DNA from: Deltaproteobacteria bacterium
GTDB taxonomy: Bacteria; Desulfobacterota; Syntrophia; Syntrophales; UBA2210
Reading direction: 5' to 3'
Length of the DNA stretch: 38,630 nt
Assembly (NCBI GenBank): GCA_016933215.1
Contig: JAFGBH010000097.1
Coordinates: 1-38,630 of the forward strand
In this document: positions 33,043 to 38,630 of the stretch, in pieces
How the letters are laid out: every line of letters begins with the position of its first letter
How positions within the stretch are numbered: the first letter of the stretch is position 1
Notes under the pieces: generated by a model
Database searches by the model: none
What the model was told of the DNA's origin: nothing
What the model saw: the letters and a program-made list of their open reading frames with translations, nothing else
Program-made: the position numbers and the translations under genes

Positions 33043-33531
33043 CTAAAGTTTAATCTTTTCCTCGACGTCCCGAAAATCAACAGGTCTGTCATTCGGGATA
33101 CACTGTATCTCTACTGTTACTCCGGATTCCACGAGAGTTTTCAGGTCTTCAGCATCCTTACGGTCCAGAAAGATTGAAGAGCTTACACAACACTTACCCT
33201 CGCCGTCATGAACGTTTCCTATGTTAATCCTGTCATAGGCAAAGCCCAGGTTATATGCCCTCAGCGCATCGCCTATCGTATCAAAGAGAATGATAGACCT
33301 CCCGAGCTTCCAGTCGTTATATGAACAGCTTTTAGAAAACTCCTCCACATCAAAGACGTATAACTTTATATAGCTCGGCACCACCATCCTGATGACGGAT
33401 TCACGAAAAAGGTCTCGAGCCACCTCATCATTGACGACAATTATTGACACTGCTTTGAAAGAGGGAACCCATGCCTCTAATATCTGACCGTGAACAAGCC
33501 TGTTATCAACTCTTACAAGAATGGAATCCAT
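33043..33531 (-). CDS. PTS mannose/sorbose-family IIB component
   Basis: A 162-residue cytosolic phosphocarrier. VRVDNRLVHGQILEAWVP has the phosphorylated histidine at residue 14; IIVVNDEVARD follows and VEIQCIPNDRPVD lies near the end. It takes phosphate from IIA. It lies 35 bases after IIA and 15 before IIC. It contains a CC pair (KCCVSSS near 121), which is unusual but probably not catalytic. Confidence 0.9.
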   Translation of the reverse strand: MDSILVRVDNRLVHGQILEAWVPSFKAVSIIVVNDEVARDLFRESVIRMVVPSYIKLYVFDVEEFSKSCSYNDWKLGRSIILFDTIGDALRAYNLGFAYDRINIGNVHDGEGKCCVSSSIFLDRKDAEDLKTLVESGVTVEIQCIPNDRPVDFRDVEEKIKL

Positions 33532-33566
33532 TCAATATCCGGGAAGGCATCACGCGGTGCTATTAC

Positions 33567-33980
33567 TCAATCGCTGCCGACTTTTCTATTTAAAACCTCA
33601 CTGGCGAGATAAATATTTTTCCTGCCGTAGTCCCTTATAAAATTAGCAAATTCCCCGAGGTCTGTTTCTTCTCTCATTGTCGATATTTTCAGCAACATGG
33701 GGAGGTTTACCCCCGTTACGACTTCAACCTTGCCCTCTTTGAGAAAGGAGAGCGAAATGTTCGAAGGGGTTCCCCCGAAAAGGTCCGTAAGGATTAAAAC
33801 ACCCTTTTTTGAATCAACCTTTTTGATGGCCGAGGTAATCTCCTTGTTGATGCTTTTCAAGCTTTTATTCGCATCGATCGAAATCGGGATAATCCCCGGG
33901 AGTTCACCCTTTATCATCTCTGCGGCTTTTATCAGTTCGCTGCCAAGGTTGCTGTGAGTTATTACCAGGACCCCTATCAT
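33567..33980 (-). CDS. PTS mannose-family IIA component
   Basis: A 137-residue phosphocarrier. IGVLVITHSNLGSELIKAAE carries the active histidine at residue 9, and LILTDLFGGTPSNISLSFL is the family motif. It is phosphorylated by HPr in the standard pathway, but neither HPr nor enzyme I lies here. It is the first gene of the minus-strand operon IIA-IIB-IIC-rimI-pyrK-pyrD. Good GGAGGGA before ATG at 33980. A minus-strand TTGACA at 34038-34033 may be its -35. Confidence 0.92.
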   Translation of the reverse strand: MIGVLVITHSNLGSELIKAAEMIKGELPGIIPISIDANKSLKSINKEITSAIKKVDSKKGVLILTDLFGGTPSNISLSFLKEGKVEVVTGVNLPMLLKISTMREETDLGEFANFIRDYGRKNIYLASEVLNRKVGSD

Positions 33981-34050
33981 GTTCCCTCCGAAACTACCAT
34001 TAGTCGCTTACGCTAAATAATTACCTTCCATATGTCAAGAATTTCCGTCC

Positions 34051-34079
34051 TTGACAGCAAACATTCTTCACTCTATATA
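34051..34079 (+). promoter_or_regulatory. Sigma-70 promoter of the Nudix gene
   Basis: TTGACA (34051-34056), 17-base spacer, TATATA (34074-34079). The start is expected near 34086, 32 bases before the ATG at 34118. A minus-strand TTGACA nearby suggests back-to-back promoters with the PTS operon. Confidence 0.7.
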
Positions 34080-34117
34080 GTGTTTCTCTGACGATAATAC
34101 TCTGGTAATGGATTAAT

Positions 34118-34582
34118 ATGACAGTAAAAATCAAAAATACCTGTCCAAACTGCGGCATGGTGACCGAAACCTACCGAAATCCCGTACCCACCGTTGACAT
34201 CATAATTGAGGTGGATGAGGGGAAAATAATCCTGATACTGAGAAAGAATGAACCGGCGGGCTGGGCGATCCCGGGTGGATTTGTTGATTACGGCGAGTCG
34301 CTTGAAGAAGCGGCCGTAAGAGAGGCAAAGGAGGAAACATCGCTGGACATAACCTTGAAAAAGCAGATGCATACCTATTCTAAGCCGGACAGGGACCCTC
34401 GCCATCACACAATTTCCACGGTCTATATTGCCACGGGAAGGGGCATCCCGAAAGCGGCAGATGATGCAGCCGAAGTCGGAATATTTACAGAAGAAACCCT
34501 TCCATCACCCATCATGTTTGATCACGGCCGGATACTTGCCGATTACTTTAAACGCTTGAGGGATGAAAAGAAGGACAATTGA
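34118..34582 (+). CDS. Nudix hydrolase with N-terminal zinc motif
   Basis: A 154-residue Nudix protein. CPNCG (9-13) at the N-terminus suggests a zinc knuckle. [20 protein letters not shown] then EAKEETSLD form the Nudix box, with Ser in place of the last Gly; the metal-binding Glu residues are kept. This group includes ADP-ribose pyrophosphatases and NADH-pyrophosphatase-like enzymes. A strong promoter lies just upstream. The TGA stop is part of repeat R1 copy f (AATTGAAGC). Confidence 0.88.
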   Translation: MTVKIKNTCPNCGMVTETYRNPVPTVDIIIEVDEGKIILILRKNEPAGWAIPGGFVDYGESLEEAAVREAKEETSLDITLKKQMHTYSKPDRDPRHHTISTVYIATGRGIPKAADDAAEVGIFTEETLPSPIMFDHGRILADYFKRLRDEKKDN

Positions 34583-34662
34583 AGCCCCCGCAGCGGCGCT
34601 ACGGGGAATCTCCGATTGTCAGGAAAACGTTTTGATTGTATGCGCTCACTCTTCAGTTCAAA
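34577..34662 (+). repeat. Dispersed repeat R1, copy f (short, internally deleted)
   Basis: 86-base derivative that keeps the left end AATTGAAGC, a GC stem, AATCTCCGATTGT, the AGGAAAACG linker and the right end TGCGCTCACTCTTCAGTTCA. The TGA of the Nudix gene is in its left end. It separates the Nudix gene from the convergent START-domain gene. Confidence 0.85.
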
Positions 34663-34689
34663 GGACTGATCCGATAACGTAGAGTCCCT

Positions 34690-35379
34690 TTATCGTACCC
34701 ATGGTGTGGTGGTAATTATTCGCGTGGCACTTTTATATTTATCTTTTTTTACCATCTCTCGTATGCCTTCTATCGTCTTAACGCCGAGGTTTTTAGAGAG
34801 CATATTGACCAGCCACGACGGTAAATTACCCCCCGGATCTGCGAGAACCTGATAGAGTACCTCGGTTTCATTTTCACCCACGGGAGTGGCGATACACTGA
34901 CCTATGGTAATCGGCATACGCACAGCCTTTTTATCCTTCTCATCGAAATCGGCAGATATATGCTCAACGGCCACCCTCAGCGCTCCCGTTGATGTGTCGA
35001 TCATCTGCTCCGCCCTTAAAATTCCGTATCTGTCATTAACCGGCCACGGCATGTCGGTTTTGTTGTAGATAAACTTGATATCCTTGGTAGTTTGCCATCC
35101 CGGCAGTTCCAGTTCATAGGCCTCACAGCACATAAACATATACTCCGGCTGGGCGGATGCGTCTCTCAGGAGCGCCTCGATAACCGGCACGGAGGCCTTC
35201 ACAATACCGATAGCCATAACCTCATCAACACTCGTCATCGGGGCAGGCCTCGTATAACCCACGATTCCCTCCGATTCATTGACCTTTTTCCATTCATCCC
35301 CAATCTCCGCCGCAGATGCCGCAAAGCAGGCCATCATACCAATCACCGAAACAAACGCAATCACTTTCCAGGTTTTCAT
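34690..35379 (-). CDS. Exported START-domain (SRPBCC) protein
   Basis: A 229-residue secreted or periplasmic lipid-binding-fold protein. A signal peptide (MKTWKVIAFVSVIGMMACFA, cleavage after ASAA) leads to a START/Bet v1-like domain (about 28-220; EWKKVNESEGIVGYTRP, MPWPVNDRYGILRAEQ, TEVLYQVLADPGGNLPSWL). Such domains bind lipids or hydrophobic ligands. ATG at 35379 is preferred, since it opens a signal peptide and follows AAGGGG; a longer in-frame extension overlaps the upstream gene. It lies 19 bases after the amidohydrolase. Confidence 0.83.
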   Translation of the reverse strand: MKTWKVIAFVSVIGMMACFAASAAEIGDEWKKVNESEGIVGYTRPAPMTSVDEVMAIGIVKASVPVIEALLRDASAQPEYMFMCCEAYELELPGWQTTKDIKFIYNKTDMPWPVNDRYGILRAEQMIDTSTGALRVAVEHISADFDEKDKKAVRMPITIGQCIATPVGENETEVLYQVLADPGGNLPSWLVNMLSKNLGVKTIEGIREMVKKDKYKSATRIITTTPWVR

Positions 35380-35398
35380 ATTCCACACCCCTTCTATA

Positions 35399-36334
35399 TC
35401 AAAATTTAAATATCCGCTCCGCATTTCCCCCCAGAACGGCATCAATCTCTTCTTTTGTAAATACCAGGCCGTCGGGTGCATTCTCCGGCAGTTCCCTGAT
35501 CATGGTAAGCCAATCCTTCATAGGAATGACTGATTCAAGGATGGGATTATCTGTTCCCCAGAGAAATTTATCGGCACCCGCATGATCAAAGGCCGTCCTT
35601 AACATATGGCAGAACTCGCCGAAGTTTCGTTTCGCGGGAACCTGCTGTCCCGAAAAATCGGCATAAAAGGTGGTTGCCTTGGCGGCGATCAGATTTACCA
35701 GCTCGTGCCACCAGCAGAATCCCAAATGCGCACCAATCACGGTGAGCTTTGGAAAATCACTGACAATGGCATCCAGATAAACAGGCTGGGCATACTTGCT
35801 CTTCAGTGGCTTCGATATCGGTCCCAGGTGCGACAGGAGAGGAATCCCCAACTCCTGCGCCTTTTCAAGAACCTTGTACGACTCTTCGCCGTCGGGATAA
35901 AACCCCGACGTCGGGTGGTATTTCAGCCCCTGACATCCGAAATCATTCACGGCACGGTCCAGGATATCGGCGGCACCCTCTCTCCTTGGATCAACACCGG
36001 CAAAGGGCATGATACGATCGGGATAGGCCTTTCCGATCGAGCCGTAAAACCTGTTGATATCATCGATGGAATCCTTCGGCTCTCCAATTCCATAGCCCCA
36101 GTCGGTAGCAAGAATAACGGCTTTGTCAACACCTGATGCATCCATATTAGCGATAAGCTTTGAACCGTCGGTGTCCATCATTGAATCCATCACAAGGTTT
36201 TTTATGTCGGCCTTCGATGGTTCTCCAAGATTGTTTCGTCTGAAGAAATCCAGAGCGATTTCAACTAATTCATTCCAGTATGCGTCGGATATGATATCCC
36301 AGTTAAAAATATGGTTGTGTGCATCTACAATCAT
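35399..36334 (-). CDS. Amidohydrolase-2 family metal enzyme
   Basis: A 311-residue TIM-barrel hydrolase or decarboxylase of the amidohydrolase_2 group. DAHNH (4-8) begins the metal site; KYHPTSG, VIGAHLGFCWW and GTDNP (Asp near 274) complete it. The related ACMSD, 2-pyrone-4,6-dicarboxylate and 6-methylsalicylate enzymes show decarboxylation or hydrolysis, so the substrate is uncertain. AAAAGGAGG precedes ATG at 36334. It is in an operon with the enoyl-CoA hydratase and START genes, suggesting breakdown of a ring or acyl compound (inference). Confidence 0.86.
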   Translation of the reverse strand: MIVDAHNHIFNWDIISDAYWNELVEIALDFFRRNNLGEPSKADIKNLVMDSMMDTDGSKLIANMDASGVDKAVILATDWGYGIGEPKDSIDDINRFYGSIGKAYPDRIMPFAGVDPRREGAADILDRAVNDFGCQGLKYHPTSGFYPDGEESYKVLEKAQELGIPLLSHLGPISKPLKSKYAQPVYLDAIVSDFPKLTVIGAHLGFCWWHELVNLIAAKATTFYADFSGQQVPAKRNFGEFCHMLRTAFDHAGADKFLWGTDNPILESVIPMKDWLTMIRELPENAPDGLVFTKEEIDAVLGGNAERIFKF

Positions 36335-36422
36335 TTTTCCCTCCTTTTCAGCTGATCTTTCTTCACGATAGTTTTACTACTCCCCTTTAAGTACTTTTAT
36401 CATATTATAATTTCTTTTCAAA

Positions 36423-37205
36423 TTAATCCTTTCCCTTGAATTCCGGCTTTCTCCCGGATAAAAATGAATCAATCCCCTCCTTCGCATCGGGTGATATGAT
36501 ATTTGCCCTGAAGGTCTCAATCTCCATTGATAATCCCGCTTCAAAGCCTTCGCGAATTCCCGTTATCATGCACTTCTTTATTCTCGCTATCGCCCCTGTT
36601 GCCTGACGGGAAAGCCGGAGGGCGTAATCGAAGGACTTATTGTAGAGCTCCCCCTTTGCAAAGACATCATTCACGAGCCCAATTTCCTTGGCCTCCTCCG
36701 GCGTGATCATCAGTCCCTTGAACATCATCTCCACGGCCTTTGTTTTTCCCACCACAAGGGGCAAACGCTGCGTACCACCGATGGAAGGAATCATACCGAG
36801 TCTCACCTCGGGCAGCCCGATCCTCCCTGATTCTTGTGCCATAAACCGAAAATCACAGGCGAGCGCAAGCTCGAGCCCTCCACCGAGGGCATGACCGTTA
36901 ATCCCCGCCACGGTAGGCAATGGCAGTTCTTCCAGCTCATTCAGGAGCACATGCGCTTTCGGAAGCGTATTGATAAGTTCATCATCAATCTCCTTCAGCG
37001 ACGCCACATCATCCCCGGCAGAAAAAACCCCGGGACAGCTACTCGTAAGAAGCACTGCCCTAACCTCTCCTTCGGTTTTAAGCCTTTCAAGCACATCGGT
37101 AAAATCCTCAAGAAAGGGAATTCCCAGTGCATTGACGGGTGGGTGGTTCATTGTTATCACCGCAACACTTTCAACTACTTCATAGCTCAGCACAGTATAG
37201 CCCAT
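36423..37205 (-). CDS. Enoyl-CoA hydratase/isomerase family protein
   Basis: A 260-residue crotonase. VAVITMNHPPVNALG, the oxyanion-hole strand SAGDDVASL, GHALGGGLELALACDFRF (first catalytic Glu) and GLPEVRLGMIPSIGGTQRLP (second catalytic Glu) are all present, so hydratase activity is likely. It acts in beta-oxidation of acyl-CoAs. GGGGGAGG precedes ATG at 37205. Repeat R1 copy g begins 16 bases upstream of the start codon. It is the first gene of an operon with the amidohydrolase. Confidence 0.9.
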   Translation of the reverse strand: MGYTVLSYEVVESVAVITMNHPPVNALGIPFLEDFTDVLERLKTEGEVRAVLLTSSCPGVFSAGDDVASLKEIDDELINTLPKAHVLLNELEELPLPTVAGINGHALGGGLELALACDFRFMAQESGRIGLPEVRLGMIPSIGGTQRLPLVVGKTKAVEMMFKGLMITPEEAKEIGLVNDVFAKGELYNKSFDYALRLSRQATGAIARIKKCMITGIREGFEAGLSMEIETFRANIISPDAKEGIDSFLSGRKPEFKGKD

Positions 37206-37220
37206 AAAAGCCTCCCCCTT

Positions 37221-37451
37221 ATTGAAGCTCCCCGCAATCCCGTATAAGCGGGATCTCCACTTTGCTCCGACACGTTGCGGGGAATCTCCGACTGTTTAGT
37301 AAGGTAGAATTTATTTTCTGTGTTTTCTGGCAGAAAATAAATTCTTTAACGCACTTATCCCGATTATCGGGTTTAAGGAAAAATGTATTTCTTATTCGCT
37401 CGCAATTCCCGCCGCAAGCAGCGGGGATTTGCGCTCGCTGTTCAGTTCAAA
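37221..37451 (+). repeat. Dispersed repeat R1, copy g (full length)
   Basis: Complete 231-base element, the best reference copy. The left end ATTGAAGCTCC is followed by a long stem CCCCGCAA/TTGCGGGG that encloses a second hairpin ATCCCG/CGGGAT, the linker GAATCTCCGACTGTTTAGTA, the perfect 10-bp inverted repeat TTATTTTCTG/CAGAAAATAA, the CCCGAT/ATCGGG dyad, TTATTCGCTCGC, a CCGC..GCGGGG stem and the right end GCGCTCGCTGTTCAGTTCAA. It lies between two divergent genes. Confidence 0.95.
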
Positions 37452-37580
37452 GTTGACGCGGCACCAAGTATTATCTCAAACATATAATAAGTCAAGTTTT
37501 ATTACATTAATTTCTAATAACATATAGATTATCTGCATAAAAATATACATGCCCTAAGATTTTATACATATTAGTTGACA

Positions 37581-37625
37581 AATAGTATGATTATTTCTTG
37601 ACATAATGAATGATACTATTATAAA
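37581..37625 (+). promoter_or_regulatory. TetR-gene promoter overlapped by an operator-like dyad
   Basis: TTGACA (37598-37603), 16-base spacer, TATAAA (37620-37625). An inverted repeat AATAGTAT (37581-37588) / ATACTATT (37613-37620), with inner ATTAT/ATAAT, brackets the -35 and touches the -10. This is the arrangement expected for autorepression by the TetR protein encoded at 37662. Confidence 0.6.
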
Positions 37626-37661
37626 TCAAAATTCAGCATGTCATAGCATACCCTACTATAA

Positions 37662-38393
37662 ATGCGGGTGGAAAACGAAATGGGAAAAAAGACAAAGAGC
37701 AACGGTCCCAGAAAAGAGAGAAAACAGAACATTCAGAAGGCGATTAATATTATGGAGGGCGCCCTCGATGTTTTCGGAGAAAAGGGCTACGAATCGACGA
37801 CCATATCGGACATATGCAGGGCGGCGAAAATCTCCGATGCAACCCTCTATGAGTATTTCAGTTCCAAAGAGGATGTGCTCTTTTCCATTCCCGAGATCTA
37901 CACGAAAAAAGAGCTCGATCGCATGATCGAGGTGGGTCGCTATATCCACGGTGCAAAAGAGAGGATGCGCCTGATAATTCAGGGATATCTTGAATTTTTC
38001 GAGAACAACCCGCTCTATACATCTGTTGTGCTCCTCACATTGAAGGGAAATAAAAACTTTACCGGTTCACCCGCCTACCAGGTTATTCGAAAATCCTCCC
38101 GCACTGTGGTCGATACATTCCAGCAGGGTATCGAAGAGGGAGTATTCAGGGATGATATCGATCCCTATATCGTCAGAAACATGGTTATGGGCTTTATCGA
38201 GCATTTGACTATACAGTGGCTTCTTATCGGGCGTCCCGAGAGCATATCCGATTATCGCGACACGATTTTCGACATGGTGATACGGGCAATTGAGAAAAGA
38301 GATGACAACGATTTCGTTGAGGTTAAACTGAAGATAGACACGCTAAAAGTGAAGCTCCCCGCCCACAGGGCGGGGCTTCCCGGTGAGGAATAG
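37662..38393 (+). CDS. TetR-family regulator with repeat-encoded C-terminal tail
   Basis: About 243 residues. The N-terminal helix-turn-helix (about 30-78) includes ALDVFGEKGYESTTISDICR and AAKISDATLYEYFSSKEDVL, a classic TetR domain. The all-helical ligand domain (about 85-215) has GYLEFFENNPLY and NMVMGFIEHLTIQWLLIG, as in FadR-type acyl-CoA-responsive repressors; this is inference, supported by the enoyl-CoA hydratase operon across the divergent region. ATG at 37662 has no strong site, and ATG at 37680 (MGKKTK) is possible. The last 15 residues (KVKLPAHRAGLPGEE) come from repeat R2 and match those of the Smr protein. Confidence 0.88.
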   Translation: MRVENEMGKKTKSNGPRKERKQNIQKAINIMEGALDVFGEKGYESTTISDICRAAKISDATLYEYFSSKEDVLFSIPEIYTKKELDRMIEVGRYIHGAKERMRLIIQGYLEFFENNPLYTSVVLLTLKGNKNFTGSPAYQVIRKSSRTVVDTFQQGIEEGVFRDDIDPYIVRNMVMGFIEHLTIQWLLIGRPESISDYRDTIFDMVIRAIEKRDDNDFVEVKLKIDTLKVKLPAHRAGLPGEE

Positions 38394-38458
38394 TTTCGTT
38401 ATAGTGCGCCCCTTGACCCCGCCTACAAGGCGGGGCTTGCGGGTGCGCCCCCGGTCAA
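38349..38458 (+). repeat. Dispersed repeat R2, copy B (110 bp)
   Basis: Matches copy A (17484-17593) at 108 of 110 positions. The two changes are one base in the GGT[AG]AGG stretch and one in TTC[AG]TTAT. Its first 45 bases encode the C-terminus of the TetR protein, ending at an in-repeat TAG. Its left-end hairpin begins TGAAGCTCCCCGC like that of R1, so the two families share a terminal module. Confidence 0.95.
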
Positions 38459-38500
38459 AAAAAGCAAAGGGCCACAAGGCAAAGCCACAAAAGGAACGTA

Positions 38501-38630
38501 ATTGAAGCTCCCCGCAATCCCGTATAAGCGGAATCTCCTCTTTTGCTCCGACAGTTGCGGGGAATCTCCGACTGTTTAGTAAGTTAGAATTTATTTTCTG
38601 TGTTTTCTGGCAGAAAATAAATTCGTTAAC
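38501..38630 (+). repeat. Dispersed repeat R1, copy h (cut by window edge)
   Basis: Left part of a full-length R1 element, beginning ATTGAAGCTCCCCGCAATCC and running to the right window edge inside GTTAAC. It lies 42 bases after R2 copy B. The last 45 bases are identical to bases 1-45 of the window. Confidence 0.95.

Noticed and set aside
17484-38458. R2 hairpins as a CRISPR array
   Set aside because: The copies are 20 kb apart, are not separated by regular spacers, and no cas genes are seen.
1-38630. Circular plasmid or phage inferred from identical ends
   Set aside because: The shared 45 bases are internal to a dispersed repeat, and no replication, partition or phage gene is present.

Overview
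This window looks like a piece of an anaerobic Desulfobacterota-like (deltaproteobacterial) chromosome, probably a metagenome contig. That is an inference from gene content: a ZraP/ZraS-like envelope-stress pair, a sigma-54 promoter, two ADP-forming acyl-CoA synthetase proteins, a mannose-type PTS module joined to pyrimidine genes, DUF6765 and a lone lipoyl synthase. No phage, insertion-sequence transposase, CRISPR array, rRNA or tRNA was found. Gene density is high, with many short operons on both strands.

Left part (1-5.3 kb). A sensor kinase (140-1915) and a Spy/ZraP-like periplasmic protein (1912-2352) form an overlapping pair. Beside them lies a gene-free stretch holding a perfect dyad (2539-2556), a near-consensus sigma-54 promoter (2721-2736), two hairpins and a strong intrinsic terminator (2917-2952). 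Together these predict a sigma-54-dependent small RNA of about 206 nt. Then come a nitronate monooxygenase-like enzyme and MscL.

5.8-12.4 kb. A J-domain protein, then a four-gene minus-strand operon (AMIN-domain membrane protein, coiled-coil protein, cyclic-nucleotide-binding + PilZ protein, FlhG/MinD-like ATPase) that looks like a second-messenger-responsive envelope or polarity module. An MFS transporter and two very small basic proteins follow.

12.4-25.5 kb. Metallo-beta-lactamase-fold hydrolase, SAM hydroxide adenosyltransferase, a Cys-rich membrane protein, an alpha/beta hydrolase fused to a multi-pass membrane domain, Smr protein, Nudix + MBL pair, a fused ADP-forming acyl-CoA synthetase, a second alpha/beta hydrolase, a DUF6765 protein, a third MBL protein and a CCA-adding-type nucleotidyltransferase.

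25.7-38.6 kb. Stand-alone acyl-CoA synthetase alpha-type protein, LipA, a geranylgeranyl-reductase-like flavoprotein, a secreted TPR protein, a six-gene operon (PTS IIA-IIB-IIC, RimI, PyrK, PyrD), a Nudix hydrolase, an enoyl-CoA hydratase/amidohydrolase/START operon and a TetR regulator with a dyad over its promoter.

The most striking structure is not a gene. Two related dispersed, hairpin-rich, non-coding repeat families punctuate the window. R1 (about 85-230 bp) has eight copies and R2 (110 bp) has two full copies and one deletion remnant. R1 copies sit mostly at gene 3' ends, and their terminal bases contain or touch the stop codons of six genes. Both complete R2 copies are read in frame, giving an Smr protein and a TetR protein the same repeat-encoded C-terminal tail. 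The window starts and ends inside R1 copies, with an identical 45-base sequence at both ends.
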